This document shows, in pieces, positions 1 through 6,942 of a stretch of DNA of 19,083 nucleotides. The position numbers and the translations under genes were made by a program. Each line of letters opens with the position of its first letter. Positions within the stretch are counted from its first letter, which is position 1. The DNA comes from Actinomycetota bacterium (GTDB lineage: Bacteria; Actinomycetota; Acidimicrobiia; Acidimicrobiales; Ilumatobacteraceae), in NCBI GenBank assembly GCA_009704425.1, contig WLEG01000009.1:1-19083 (forward strand), given 5' to 3'. The notes under the pieces were generated by a model. The model was not told the DNA's origin and did no database searches. It was given only the letters and a program-made list of their open reading frames with translations.

Positions 1-755
1 CCGGCGGACGTGCGTTCCCGGGAGCGCAGAACCCCCGAAATGGCTCCGGGCGACATCTTGCCGAGTCCCACGTCCACCAGGGTGCCCACGATGGAACGCA
101 CCATCTGGTGGCAGAAGGCGTTGGCCTGAATCTCGAAGCGAAGGATCCGAGCTCCGTGGTCGCTCGTGTGCTCGGACCATCGGGCCAGCGTCACCCGGCG
201 GATCATGCTCGGGCCCGGGTCACCACGCTCGATCTGGTCCCGGCTCAGCTTGGGTTTGCGACAGAACGCCGAGAAGTCGTGCTCCCCCATCAACGGGTCG
301 CAGCCCAAACGCATCAGGTCCAGGTTCACGGGCGACGCCACGTGCCACACCGTGGGGGCGAGGAAGGGGTCGGGCGTGGGATCGTTCAGGATCGTGTAGC
401 GGTACCGACGCCACAGCGCCGAGAACCGGGCATCGAAGGCGGGATCGCCGGCCCAGGATGCGGCGCGCACCACGATGCCCGGCGCGCACATCTTGGTGAG
501 TCGGCGCGGCAACGCCTCGATCTCGATGTCGCTGGGGAGGTCGCAACTGATCACCTGATCCCACGCGTGCACTCCGGCGTCGGTGCGTCCGGCCCCGGTG
601 ATCTCCACCGATCCGCGCACGATCAACGCGAGCGCCGCGGCCAGATCGCCCGCCACGGTCCGCACGCCCTCGTTCATGGCGAAACCGTGGAACTGCGATC
701 CGTCGTAGGCCACCGACAAACGAGCCCGCCGGGTGGCGGGCTCGTTCACGTTCAT
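1..755 (-). CDS. truA: tRNA pseudouridine(38-40) synthase TruA, C-terminus cut off by window edge
   Basis: TruA isomerises uridines 38-40 in the tRNA anticodon arm. I translated this frame by hand: it is open for 251 codons from the ATG at 753-755 to the window edge, so only the last part of the protein is missing. The catalytic motif GAGRTDAGVHA lies at residues 54-64, with Asp59 as the nucleophile. The typical N-terminus LSVAYDGSQFHGFA (residues 13-26) and the late motif NAFCHQMVRSIVGTL are also present. The ATG is preceded by a GAGGA Shine-Dalgarno sequence. It lies 46 bp downstream of rplQ, the usual alpha-operon neighbour in actinobacteria. A strong hairpin covers codons 4-12, so TTG at codon 13 is a remote alternative start. 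Identity is secure; the exact start is fairly sure. Confidence 0.95.
   Translation of the reverse strand, partial: MNVNEPATRRARLSVAYDGSQFHGFAMNEGVRTVAGDLAAALALIVRGSVEITGAGRTDAGVHAWDQVISCDLPSDIEIEALPRRLTKMCAPGIVVRAASWAGDPAFDARFSALWRRYRYTILNDPTPDPFLAPTVWHVASPVNLDLMRLGCDPLMGEHDFSAFCRKPKLSRDQIERGDPGPSMIRRVTLARWSEHTSDHGARILRFEIQANAFCHQMVRSIVGTLVDVGLGKMSPGAISGVLRSRERTSA
719..746 (-). promoter_or_regulatory. Perfect 12-bp hairpin at the 5' end of truA (attenuator-like)
   Basis: The arms 719-730 and 735-746 are perfectly complementary and enclose a 4-nt loop, giving a very GC-rich stem (AACGAGCCCGCC on the RNA 5' side). It is followed on the transcript by only a short TTTG, so it resembles an intrinsic terminator with a poor U-tract. 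It overlaps truA codons 4-12, just after rplQ. It could reduce read-through from the ribosomal operon into truA or shield the truA initiation region. The stem is seen directly; the role is inferred. Confidence 0.55.
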
Positions 756-801
756 TCGGTTGTCCTCGTGTGCGGGCGACGAGCGAGTCGTCGGCGGCCG
801 A

Positions 802-1173
802 TCAGACGAGTTCGATGCGCGCCATGGGGGCGTTGTCGCCCTGACGCGGTCCGAGCTTGAGGATGCGCAGGTAACCACCGTTGCGCTCGAGGTAACGCGG
901 CGCGACCTCGGACACCAACTTGTGGGTCATCTCCTTGTCACCGAGGTAACCCTGGATCTGACGGATGCGGTGGATGCTGGTGGCGTCACCGTCCTGGGCC
1001 TTCTTGGCCTTGGTGATGAGCTTCTCGGCGATGGGGCGCAGGGCCTTGGCCTTGGCCTCGGTGGTCTCGATGGCCTCGGCGGCGATGAGCGAGGCGGCCA
1101 GGTTGGCCATCATCAACTTCTGGTGAGCGGAGCTGCCACCGAACTTGCGGGCGCGGCGAGGTGTTGCGGGCAT
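802..1173 (-). CDS. rplQ: 50S ribosomal protein L17
   Basis: L17 is a structural protein of the large subunit, near the tunnel exit side. The 123-residue product matches the usual bacterial length. It has the typical start MPATPRRARKFGGSSAHQK and the conserved IETTEAKAKALRPIAEKLIT segment, and ends with GDNAPMARIELV. It is the last ribosomal protein gene of the alpha operon here, 32 bp after rpoA and 46 bp before truA, presumably co-transcribed with both. The ATG at 1171-1173 starts exactly at the family N-terminus. No C-terminal extension is present, unlike in some actinobacterial L17 proteins. Confidence 0.97.
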   Translation of the reverse strand: MPATPRRARKFGGSSAHQKLMMANLAASLIAAEAIETTEAKAKALRPIAEKLITKAKKAQDGDATSIHRIRQIQGYLGDKEMTHKLVSEVAPRYLERNGGYLRILKLGPRQGDNAPMARIELV

Positions 1174-1205
1174 GGTGATGTTCTTTCGTCTGTGATTCGT
1201 GAATG

Positions 1206-2138
1206 TCAGCCGCGCAGGGACAAGCCGCGCTCATCGAGCTTCTGCTTGACCTCGTCGAGGCTCTTCTGGCCGAAGTTGGTGATGTTGAGAAGGTCGTCCT
1301 CGGTCTTGCTGAGCAACTCGCCGATGGTGTTCACCTGGGCGCGCTTCAGACAGTTGCGGGGACGCTCGGACAGGTCCAGATCCTCGATGGCGATGTCGAG
1401 GTCGGGGCTGGTGGCGCCGGCCTGGATGACTTCGCCCAACTCGAGACCCTTGGGCTCGTCGGACAGGTTGGCCACCAGGTCCACCAGCGAACGCAGGGTG
1501 GCGCCGGCCGAGGCCAGAGCCTCGCGCGGGGTGATGGTGCCGTCGGTCTCGATGTCGATCACGAGCTTGTCGTAGTTGGTGCTCTGCTCCACGCGGGTGG
1601 GCTGCACGTCGAACATGACGCGGCGCACGGGCGAGAAGATGGCGTCGATCGGGATCACACCGATGGTGCCGTTGCCCGAACCACGGTCGCTGCTCAGGTA
1701 ACCGCGACCCTGCTCGACCGTGAGGTCGACGGCCAAACGACCCTTGTCGTTCACGGTGGCGATGACGAGGTCCTTGTTCAGGATCTCGACCTCGGCGGGG
1801 CAACGGATGTCGCCGGCGGTGATGACCGCGGGTCCGCGCACGTCGACGCGAATGGTGACGGGCTCGTCGGCGGCCGACGTGAGCACGACGTCCTTGAGGT
1901 TCAAGATGATGTCGGTGACGTCCTCGGTGACACCGGGGATGGTGTCGAACTCGTGCAGGGCCTCATCGAACTTCACCGTGGTGATCGCGGCGCCCGGGAT
2001 GGACGACAGCAGAACACGACGGAGCGAGTTGCCGATGGTGTGGCCGAAGCCGGGCTCGAGCGGGCCGACGGAGAACGACTGCCGATTGTTCGACTCTTCG
2101 TTCTCGGTTTCGACTGTGGGGCGCTGGATGACGAGCAT
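1206..2138 (-). CDS. rpoA: DNA-directed RNA polymerase subunit alpha
   Basis: The alpha subunit dimerises to start RNA polymerase assembly and contacts upstream promoter DNA and activators through its C-terminal domain. The 310-residue product has the N-terminal assembly domain (about residues 1-225, with FGHTIGNSLRRVLLSSIPGAA near residue 31). A linker and the helix-hairpin-helix C-terminal domain (about 245-306) follow. The DNA-contact segment RPRNCLKRAQVNTIGELL matches the R-x2-NCLK signature that includes E. coli Arg265. The ATG is preceded by a GGAAGAG ribosome-binding site. It sits 44 bp downstream of rpsD. Both domains look intact. Confidence 0.98.
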   Translation of the reverse strand: MLVIQRPTVETENEESNNRQSFSVGPLEPGFGHTIGNSLRRVLLSSIPGAAITTVKFDEALHEFDTIPGVTEDVTDIILNLKDVVLTSAADEPVTIRVDVRGPAVITAGDIRCPAEVEILNKDLVIATVNDKGRLAVDLTVEQGRGYLSSDRGSGNGTIGVIPIDAIFSPVRRVMFDVQPTRVEQSTNYDKLVIDIETDGTITPREALASAGATLRSLVDLVANLSDEPKGLELGEVIQAGATSPDLDIAIEDLDLSERPRNCLKRAQVNTIGELLSKTEDDLLNITNFGQKSLDEVKQKLDERGLSLRG

Positions 2139-2182
2139 GTGTCTCTTCCGTTCGTCGGGTGTTGGGGACTGACTGTGTGGGA

Positions 2183-2800
2183 TTACTTCGAGTAGAGCTC
2201 GACGATGAGCTGTTCGCGCACGGGCACGTCGATGTGCTCACGGGCCGGCTCGGTGCGAACCGTGACCTGCTTGCCACCGTCGCCACCTTCGAGCCAACCC
2301 ACGATGGAGCGGTCGAGCGTGTCGACGTTGTGCTGGATGACGATCATGTCGCGGGCCTTGGTGGACAAGCTGATGACGTCACCCTTCTTCACGCGGGCAC
2401 TCGGGATGTTCAGACGCTTGCCGTTGACCAGGATGAGGCCGTGGCTGACGAACTGGCGGGCCTGCGGGCGGGTGCTGGCGAAACCGGCGCGGTACACGAC
2501 GTTGTCGAGACGCAGTTCGAGCAAGCGCAGAAGGTTCTCACCGGTGGGACCCGCGAGACGGTTCGCCTCTTCGTAGGTCTTGCGGAACTGACGCTCGAGG
2601 ACGCCGTAGATGTACTTGGCCTTCTGCTTCTCCTGCAGCTGCGCGAGGTATTCGCTGCCGGCCGAGCGACGACGCGTGCGGCCGTGCTGACCCGGGGGGA
2701 AGGGACGACGCTCGAGGGCCTTGCGACCCTTTTCGTTCTCGAACAGGTTGGTGTTCAGGCGGCGCGACAGGCGCACCTTGGGACCGGTGTAGCGGGCCAT
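2183..2800 (-). CDS. rpsD: 30S ribosomal protein S4
   Basis: S4 is a primary 16S rRNA binder that nucleates small-subunit assembly; in E. coli it also represses the alpha operon at the translational level. The 205-residue product starts MARYTGPKVRLSRRLNTNLF and contains the S4 RNA-binding domain around RLDNVVYRAGFASTRPQARQ and VSHGLILVNGKRLNIPS (residues about 97-130). No N-terminal zinc-binding cysteines are present, so it is the cysteine-free form. The ATG lies 3 bp after the rpsK stop, and the Shine-Dalgarno GAGGAA overlaps the end of rpsK, suggesting translational coupling. Confidence 0.98.
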   Translation of the reverse strand: MARYTGPKVRLSRRLNTNLFENEKGRKALERRPFPPGQHGRTRRRSAGSEYLAQLQEKQKAKYIYGVLERQFRKTYEEANRLAGPTGENLLRLLELRLDNVVYRAGFASTRPQARQFVSHGLILVNGKRLNIPSARVKKGDVISLSTKARDMIVIQHNVDTLDRSIVGWLEGGDGGKQVTVRTEPAREHIDVPVREQLIVELYSK

Positions 2801-2803
2801 CTC

Positions 2804-3202
2804 TTAGTTCCTCTTCCGCTTGGGCAACTTGCAACCGTTGTGGGGCACGGGGGTGACGTCCTTGATGCCGGTCACTTCGATACCGGTGTTCTGCAACGAA
2901 CGAATGGCGGTGTCGCGGCCGGAGCCGGGGCCCTTGGCGTGCACTTCGACACGACGCATGCCCTGCTCGAAGGCGACCTTGGCGGCCTTCTCGGCGGCCA
3001 GCTGCGCGGCGAACGGAGTGCTCTTGCGCGAGCCCTTGAATCCGACGCCACCACCCGACGCCCACGAGAGAACGTTGCCCTCGGTGTCGGTGATGCTGAC
3101 GATGGTGTTGTTGAACGAGCACTTGATGTGGCACACACCAACGGCGATGTTCTTGCGTTCGCGCTTACGGGGGCGGCGTCCGCCCGGCTTCGGCTTCGCC
3201 AT
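2804..3202 (-). CDS. rpsK: 30S ribosomal protein S11
   Basis: S11 forms part of the 30S platform and helps shape the mRNA path near the E site. The product has 132 residues with a basic N-terminus (MAKPKPGGRRPRKRERKN), then the conserved block GVCHIKCSFNNTIVSITD and the C-terminal GIKDVTPVPHNGCKLPKRKR. The length is normal. It starts 2 bp after the rpsM stop and is followed after 3 bp by rpsD, so it is translated within a tightly packed operon. Nothing unusual is seen. Confidence 0.98.
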   Translation of the reverse strand: MAKPKPGGRRPRKRERKNIAVGVCHIKCSFNNTIVSITDTEGNVLSWASGGGVGFKGSRKSTPFAAQLAAEKAAKVAFEQGMRRVEVHAKGPGSGRDTAIRSLQNTGIEVTGIKDVTPVPHNGCKLPKRKRN

Positions 3203-3204
3203 GA

Positions 3205-3585
3205 TTACTTCCTCACTGCCTTCTTCTTGTTGGCGACGGTCTTCTTCGGGCCCTTACGGGTACGAGCATTGGTGTGGGTCCGCTGGCCGCGCACCGGCAG
3301 GCCCTTGCGGTGACGGACGCCCTGGAGGCATCCGATCTCGATCTTGCGCTTGATGTCGGTCTGCACTTCACGGCGAAGGTCACCCTCGACGGTGATGTTC
3401 TGATCGACCCAACCGCGGAGCTTGTTCACTTCGTCATCGGTGAGGTCGCGAACGCGGGTGTTGGGATCGATGCCGAGATCGGCGCACATGCGCTGAGCCG
3501 TCGGCTTGCCGATACCGAAGATGTAGGTGAGCGAAATCTCCAACCGCTTCTCGCGGGGGATGTCAACGCCGGAAATACGGGCCAT
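3205..3585 (-). CDS. rpsM: 30S ribosomal protein S13
   Basis: S13 sits in the head of the small subunit, contacts P-site tRNA with its basic tail and bridges to L5. The 126-residue protein begins MARISGVDIPREKRLEISLT and contains the helix-hairpin-helix segment YIFGIGKPTAQRM. The signature RHRKGLPVRGQRTHTNARTRKG is followed by the expected lysine-rich C-terminus. An AAGGAA ribosome-binding site lies about 7 nt before the ATG. It follows rpmJ after 21 bp and precedes rpsK by 2 bp. Confidence 0.98.
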   Translation of the reverse strand: MARISGVDIPREKRLEISLTYIFGIGKPTAQRMCADLGIDPNTRVRDLTDDEVNKLRGWVDQNITVEGDLRREVQTDIKRKIEIGCLQGVRHRKGLPVRGQRTHTNARTRKGPKKTVANKKKAVRK

Positions 3586-3606
3586 GAACGTTTCCTTGCT
3601 TCCTTC

Positions 3607-3720
3607 TCAGCCTTGACGCTGCTTGTGACGCGGGTTCTCGCAGATGACCATCACACGACCGTGACGACGGATCACCTTGCACTTCTCGCAAATCTTCTTG
3701 ACACTGGGCTTGACCTTCAT
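3607..3720 (-). CDS. rpmJ: 50S ribosomal protein L36 (zinc-ribbon type)
   Basis: L36 is the smallest large-subunit protein and stabilises rRNA through a zinc ribbon. I translated this short frame by hand: 37 residues starting MKVKPSVKKICEKCKVIRRH. Zinc ligands are visible as C11, C14, C27 and H32 (CEKC, later a C and RH), so this is the cysteine-containing form rather than the zinc-free paralogue. It lies 22 bp after infA and 21 bp before rpsM, the standard infA-rpmJ-rpsM order. The ribosome-binding site is weak (GAGACGG), so translation may depend on coupling to infA. Confidence 0.96.
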   Translation of the reverse strand: MKVKPSVKKICEKCKVIRRHGRVMVICENPRHKQRQG

Positions 3721-3742
3721 GGCCGTCTCACACTCTCGTTTT

Positions 3743-3967
3743 TCACTTGTAGCGATACGTGATGCGACCTCGGGTGAGGTCGTACGGAGTGAGTTCCACT
3801 TGCACCTTGTCGCCGGGAAGGATTCGGATGTAGTTCATCCGCATCTTTCCGGAGATGTGCGCCAACACTTTGTGGCCGTTCTCCAACTCCACCCGAAACA
3901 TCGCGTTCGGCAGGGATTCGAGAATGGTGCCTTCCAGCAGGATGGCGTCGTCTTTGGGCTTGGGCAG
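3743..3967 (-). CDS. infA: Translation initiation factor IF-1, probable CTG start
   Basis: IF-1 binds the 30S A site during initiation together with IF-2 and IF-3. Read from 3967, the product is 74 residues (MPKPKDDAILLEGTILESLP and onward, with CTG read as Met), an OB-fold protein ending LTRGRITYRYK. This is the normal family length. The codon at the expected start is CTG, not ATG/GTG/TTG. A perfect AAGGAGG lies at 3973-3979, five bases upstream. No ATG, GTG or TTG exists in frame between the candidate promoter and residue 23, so CTG is the only sensible start. The frame remains open far upstream, but that sequence is the promoter region and is not IF-1-like. It heads the infA-rpmJ-rpsM-rpsK-rpsD-rpoA-rplQ unit. 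Confidence 0.93.
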   Translation of the reverse strand: MPKPKDDAILLEGTILESLPNAMFRVELENGHKVLAHISGKMRMNYIRILPGDKVQVELTPYDLTRGRITYRYK

Positions 3968-3972
3968 AACTG

Positions 3973-3979
3973 CCTCCTT
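3973..3979 (-). promoter_or_regulatory. Strong Shine-Dalgarno sequence that sets the infA CTG start
   Basis: On the transcript the sequence AAGGAGG is a perfect anti-16S match, with 5 nt (CAGTT) between it and the CTG codon. This spacing supports CTG at 3965-3967 as initiator. The neighbouring GTT is too close and is not a known efficient start codon. Confidence 0.8.
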
Positions 3980-4028
3980 GTAGGCGGGGTTGACGAACTG
4001 CGACGAGACACGAGGACGCGCGCAGGAC

Positions 4029-4042
4029 CGGCCGTTGGGCCG
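4029..4042 (-). promoter_or_regulatory. Small hairpin at the start of the infA leader
   Basis: The sequence CGGCC-CAAC-GGCCG forms a 5-bp stem with a 4-nt loop directly after the expected transcription start of the infA operon. The rplC leader has a comparable small stem just after its own predicted start. The stem is visible; a role in transcript stability or start-site control is only a guess. Confidence 0.35.
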
Positions 4043-4049
4043 AGGGGCA

Positions 4050-4078
4050 ATGCTACCGCCGAGACGGACACTCACCAA
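4050..4078 (-). promoter_or_regulatory. Candidate promoter of the infA-rpmJ-rpsM-rpsK-rpsD-rpoA-rplQ unit
   Basis: On the minus strand a -35 box TTGGTG (4073-4078) is separated by exactly 17 bp from a -10 box TAGCAT (4050-4055). The predicted start near 4043 gives an infA leader of about 75 nt. The same arrangement (TTGGGG-17-TAGCGT) occurs before rplC. The bases from -10 into the initial transcript also match: plus strand cgaggggc-aatgctacc here against cgaggggcgaacgctacc there. Recurrence at the only two large gaps that precede ribosomal genes makes a real promoter likely. Confidence 0.65.
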
Positions 4079-4163
4079 TCGCCCGATCCGGGATATTTGG
4101 GGGCCTCGTCGGAGGGTCACCCTAGTCGGGTCGGTGCCCCGCGTCCGGGCATTCACGACACCG

Positions 4164-4172
4164 TTATCCACA
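4164..4172 (+). promoter_or_regulatory. DnaA-box-like site upstream of infA
   Basis: TTATCCACA is an exact match to the general bacterial DnaA-box consensus TTATNCACA. It lies 7 bp after the adk stop codon and 85 bp upstream of the infA -35 box. The 12-mer TTATCCACAGGC is repeated in the same orientation before rplC at almost the same distance from its promoter. DnaA binding is inferred from the consensus only. Confidence 0.5.
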
Positions 4173-4179
4173 GGCACGG

Positions 4180-4845
4180 TCACGAACGGTGCCGGGCGGC
4201 GTCGATGGCCGAGGTGAGACGGGCGAAGACCTCGTCGGGCGCGGCCGAACCATCGACCACGCTGAGACGACCCTGCCGGTCGTAGTAGTCGAGCAGCGGA
4301 CTGGTCTGGCTCTCGTACAGGTCGAGACGCTGATTGATGGCGTCGGGGGTGTCGTCGGCGCGCTGCACCACGTCTCCCCCACACGAGTCACAGATCCAGG
4401 GGCTGTGTTCGACACCCTTGGCGGTGTAGTTCGCACCGCAGTCTCGACACGTCCGACGCGAGGAGATACGGGCGATCACCATGTCGCGCGGCACGTCGAT
4501 GTCGATGACGGCGTCGATGGGGCGACTCGCCGAGATGCGGTCGAGAGCCTCGGCCTGCGTGACGGTGCGGGGGAACCCGTCGAGGATGTAGCCCCGGCTG
4601 CGGGCGTCGTCCTGCTGGAGGCGCTGGTCCACCAACCCGATCATGATGTCGTCACCCACCAGCTGCCCGGCCTCGATGACCTGTTGGGCCATGCGCCCGA
4701 GCTCGGTGCCCTCACGAACGGCGGCCCGCAACATGTCGCCGGTGGAGATGTGGGGGACAACGTAGTGACGGGACATGCGCAGACACTGCGTTCCCTTGCC
4801 GGCACCCTGACGGCCGATGATGATCAGGCGGACACCCGTGATCAT
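4180..4845 (-). CDS. adk: Adenylate kinase, zinc-LID form
   Basis: The enzyme catalyses ATP + AMP = 2 ADP in the cytoplasm. The 221-residue product has a P-loop at residues 11-20 (GRQGAGKGTQ), the AMP-binding segment HISTGDMLRAAV (32-43), DGFPRT (89-94), and a long LID. The LID has four cysteines, CRDC (133-136) and CDSC (152-155), that should bind zinc. The P-loop has RQ where most relatives have PP or AP, but the essential GxxGxGK pattern is kept. The ATG is 4 bp after the secY stop, so it is the last gene of the spc-type unit. The map gene that normally follows is absent; a regulatory gap and infA come next. Confidence 0.97.
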   Translation of the reverse strand: MITGVRLIIIGRQGAGKGTQCLRMSRHYVVPHISTGDMLRAAVREGTELGRMAQQVIEAGQLVGDDIMIGLVDQRLQQDDARSRGYILDGFPRTVTQAEALDRISASRPIDAVIDIDVPRDMVIARISSRRTCRDCGANYTAKGVEHSPWICDSCGGDVVQRADDTPDAINQRLDLYESQTSPLLDYYDRQGRLSVVDGSAAPDEVFARLTSAIDAARHRS

Positions 4846-4849
4846 CGGA

Positions 4850-6172
4850 TTACTTCAAGAATCCCTCGTAATTGCGCAGCATCAACTGACTGTCGACCTG
4901 ACGCATCAACTCGAGAGCGACACCGACGGCGATCAACACGGTCGTTCCGGCGAAGGGGAACGACTGCACGTCGCCCACCCACAACACGATGTACGGGAGG
5001 ATCGCGATGAAGGCCACGAACAGAGCACCCGGCAGGGTGATGCGATTCACCGTCTTGGCGAGGTAACGCTCGGTCTGGGGTCCGGGACGGATGCCCGGAA
5101 TGAATCCGCCCTGTCGACGGATCTGGTCGGCCTGACGAATGGGGTCGAAGGCGATCGAGTTGTAGAAGTACGCGAAGGCGATGATCAACAGGGCGAACGA
5201 GACGATGTAGAGCAAGCCCTGCGACGACACCAGGTTGCGGTCGACCCACTCGGTGACCGTGCGACGCCATCCGCGGTCGCTACCGATCACGTTGGTGACG
5301 AGCACCGGAAGCAACATCACCGAGCTGGCGAAGATGATGGGAACCACGCCGGCCTGATTGACCTTCAGCGGGATGTAGGTGCTCTGACCGCCGAACATGC
5401 GACGACCCACCACGCGCTTGGCGAACTGGACCGGGATGCGTCGCTGACCCAGTTCCACCCGCACGACCGCGATGAGAATGCCGATGGAGATGGCCACCAG
5501 GATTCCGAACACGACCCACTTCTTGCTCTGCAGAATGGAGTAGTAACTGAACGGGAGCGAACTGACGATCGAGGCGAAGATGAGCATGCTCATTCCGTTG
5601 CCGATGCCCCGCTGGCTGATGAGTTCACCCATCCACATGAGCAACGCTGTGCCGGCCACCAGGCTGATGATTACAAGCAGGCCACGCGGCCACATGCCGT
5701 CGGGCAACAGGACGATGTCGGGGGCGTTGGCCGAGGCGGTGAAGAAAGCCGAGCCGCGTCCCTGACCGAAGATGAACGTCAGTCCGGCGGCCTGGAGCAA
5801 CGCGATGGCGATCGCGACGTACCGTGTCCACTGCGTGATCTTGCGCTGGCCGACCGCACCTTCTTGCTGCCACTGCTCCAACTTCGGGATGACCACCGTG
5901 AGCACCTGCATGATGATGCTCGAGGTGATGTAGGGCATGATGCCCAACGCGAAGATGGCGAACGACGAGAAGGCTCCGCCCGAGAACAGGTTGAGGAAGC
6001 CGAGCGCACCTTGCTGACGAGCCGACTCGCGCAACTGACGCACCGCTTGATCGTCGATGCCCGGAACGCGGATGTGCGCGCCGATGCGATACAACACGAC
6101 CATCATGACCGTGAACAGGATCTTGTTCCGCAGGTCCGGCACCTTGAAGATGTTCTTCAGGTTCGACAGCAC
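4850..6172 (-). CDS. secY: Preprotein translocase channel subunit SecY
   Basis: SecY is the central pore of the Sec translocon, exporting unfolded proteins and inserting membrane proteins with SecE/SecG and SecA. The 440-residue product has the expected pattern of about ten hydrophobic segments. It also has the plug region near LGFLNLFSGGAFSSFAIFAL (about residues 56-75) followed by GIMPYITSSIIMQVL, and the cytoplasmic motif GGFIPGIRPGPQTERYL. Translation starts at GTG (6170-6172) behind GAGGAGA. It follows rplO after 48 bp and precedes adk by 4 bp, the usual end of the spc operon. Confidence 0.98.
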   Translation of the reverse strand: MLSNLKNIFKVPDLRNKILFTVMMVVLYRIGAHIRVPGIDDQAVRQLRESARQQGALGFLNLFSGGAFSSFAIFALGIMPYITSSIIMQVLTVVIPKLEQWQQEGAVGQRKITQWTRYVAIAIALLQAAGLTFIFGQGRGSAFFTASANAPDIVLLPDGMWPRGLLVIISLVAGTALLMWMGELISQRGIGNGMSMLIFASIVSSLPFSYYSILQSKKWVVFGILVAISIGILIAVVRVELGQRRIPVQFAKRVVGRRMFGGQSTYIPLKVNQAGVVPIIFASSVMLLPVLVTNVIGSDRGWRRTVTEWVDRNLVSSQGLLYIVSFALLIIAFAYFYNSIAFDPIRQADQIRRQGGFIPGIRPGPQTERYLAKTVNRITLPGALFVAFIAILPYIVLWVGDVQSFPFAGTTVLIAVGVALELMRQVDSQLMLRNYEGFLK

Positions 6173-6220
6173 GTGTTCTCCTCGGGTCTAGCGGTGGTCG
6201 TCGATCGGGAGACGACCGGA

Positions 6221-6712
6221 TCAGCGGTTGGTGAACTGGTTGCCGTTGGCAGCCGGACGCACCTTGTACGGCAGCGGAATGATCGTGACCGAACCACCGG
6301 CCGCTTCGATGGCGGCCTGAGCAGCCTTCGACACGGCGTGGGCCGACACGTCGACCTTGCGCGTGACCTGTCCGCGAGCCAGCACCTTCACGAACACGTC
6401 CTTGTGCAGGACGCCACGAGCCGACAACACCTCGGGGGTGACGACGGCCTCGTCGAGCTCGTTGATGGTGTCGAGGTTGACGGCCTGGTACTCGATGCGG
6501 AAGGGGTTGTTGAATCCCTTCAACTTCGGCACGCGCTGCTTCAGGGGCATCTGACCGCCTTCGAAGCCGCGGGCGACCTTGCCGCGACCACGCGAATGCT
6601 GACCCTTGGTTCCACGGCCGGCGGTCTTGCCACCCTTACCGCCGATACCGCGGGCGACCCGCTTCTTGCGATGGGTGGAGCCCGGTGCCGGTGCTAGTTC
6701 GTCGACGCGCAT
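6221..6712 (-). CDS. rplO: 50S ribosomal protein L15
   Basis: L15 is a late-assembly protein whose long basic arm penetrates the core of 23S rRNA. The 163-residue product has the glycine/arginine-rich arm (about residues 18-50, including RGIGGKGGKTAGRGTKG) and the motif GFEGGQMPLKQRVPKLKGF. The globular C-terminal domain ends NGNQFTNR. It is somewhat longer than the usual ~146-150 residues. The ATG at 6710-6712 follows the rpmD stop after 3 bp, with GGAGAG as ribosome-binding site inside the rpmD end. Confidence 0.97.
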   Translation of the reverse strand: MRVDELAPAPGSTHRKKRVARGIGGKGGKTAGRGTKGQHSRGRGKVARGFEGGQMPLKQRVPKLKGFNNPFRIEYQAVNLDTINELDEAVVTPEVLSARGVLHKDVFVKVLARGQVTRKVDVSAHAVSKAAQAAIEAAGGSVTIIPLPYKVRPAANGNQFTNR

Positions 6713-6715
6713 GGG

Positions 6716-6940
6716 TCAGCTCTCCTTGGACGTGGCCGGGGAAACCTCGACCAGATGGGGGACGCGGGCGATCATGCCGCGGATCTCGGGGCGGTCGGGA
6801 AGCACGTTGGTCTTCCCGATGCGACCGAGTCCGAGCGCACGAAGGGTGCCACGACTCTTGGGCTTGGCGTGAGTGGACGACTTCACCTGGGTGACGGTGA
6901 TCATCGGTCCGGTGTGCACGACGGTCTTGTAGGTGGCCAT
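6716..6940 (-). CDS. rpmD: 50S ribosomal protein L30
   Basis: L30 is a small large-subunit protein of the bacterial spc operon. The core VTQVKSSTHAKPKSRGTLRA, then LGLGRIGKTNVLPDRPEIRG and MIARVPHLVEV, is a clear match. The product is 74 residues, longer than the typical 60: about 12 extra residues lie before the core and a short tail follows it. The ATG at 6940 has GAGAGG upstream and starts 2 bp after the rpsE stop. The internal ATG at residue 13 would give a near-standard length but has no ribosome-binding site, so I prefer the upstream start. Confidence 0.95.
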   Translation of the reverse strand: MATYKTVVHTGPMITVTQVKSSTHAKPKSRGTLRALGLGRIGKTNVLPDRPEIRGMIARVPHLVEVSPATSKES

Positions 6941-6942
6941 GA

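Noticed and set aside
2159..3313. Plus-strand open frame of 384 codons opposite rpsD, rpsK and rpsM
   Set aside because: Antisense shadow; the opposite strand encodes three conserved proteins.
4139..4155. Terminator hairpin between adk and infA (TGCCC...GGGCA)
   Set aside because: Only 5 bp with a 7-nt loop and no U-run; expected by chance in GC-rich DNA.
3968..4384. Long upstream extension of the infA frame to an ATG at 4384
   Set aside because: It would add about 140 residues unlike IF-1, overlap adk out of frame and run through the promoter. The family length and SD place the start at CTG 3967.
4180..4845. Damaged adenylate kinase P-loop (GRQGAGKGT)
   Set aside because: The essential GxxGxGK pattern is intact and the other motifs are complete, so this is a variant and not a loss of function.
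4817..6697. Plus-strand open frame of 626 codons opposite secY and rplO
   Set aside because: The product is rich in Asp/Glu/His/Arg without domain features and lies fully antisense to two certain genes. Such frames are a by-product of high-GC codon use.
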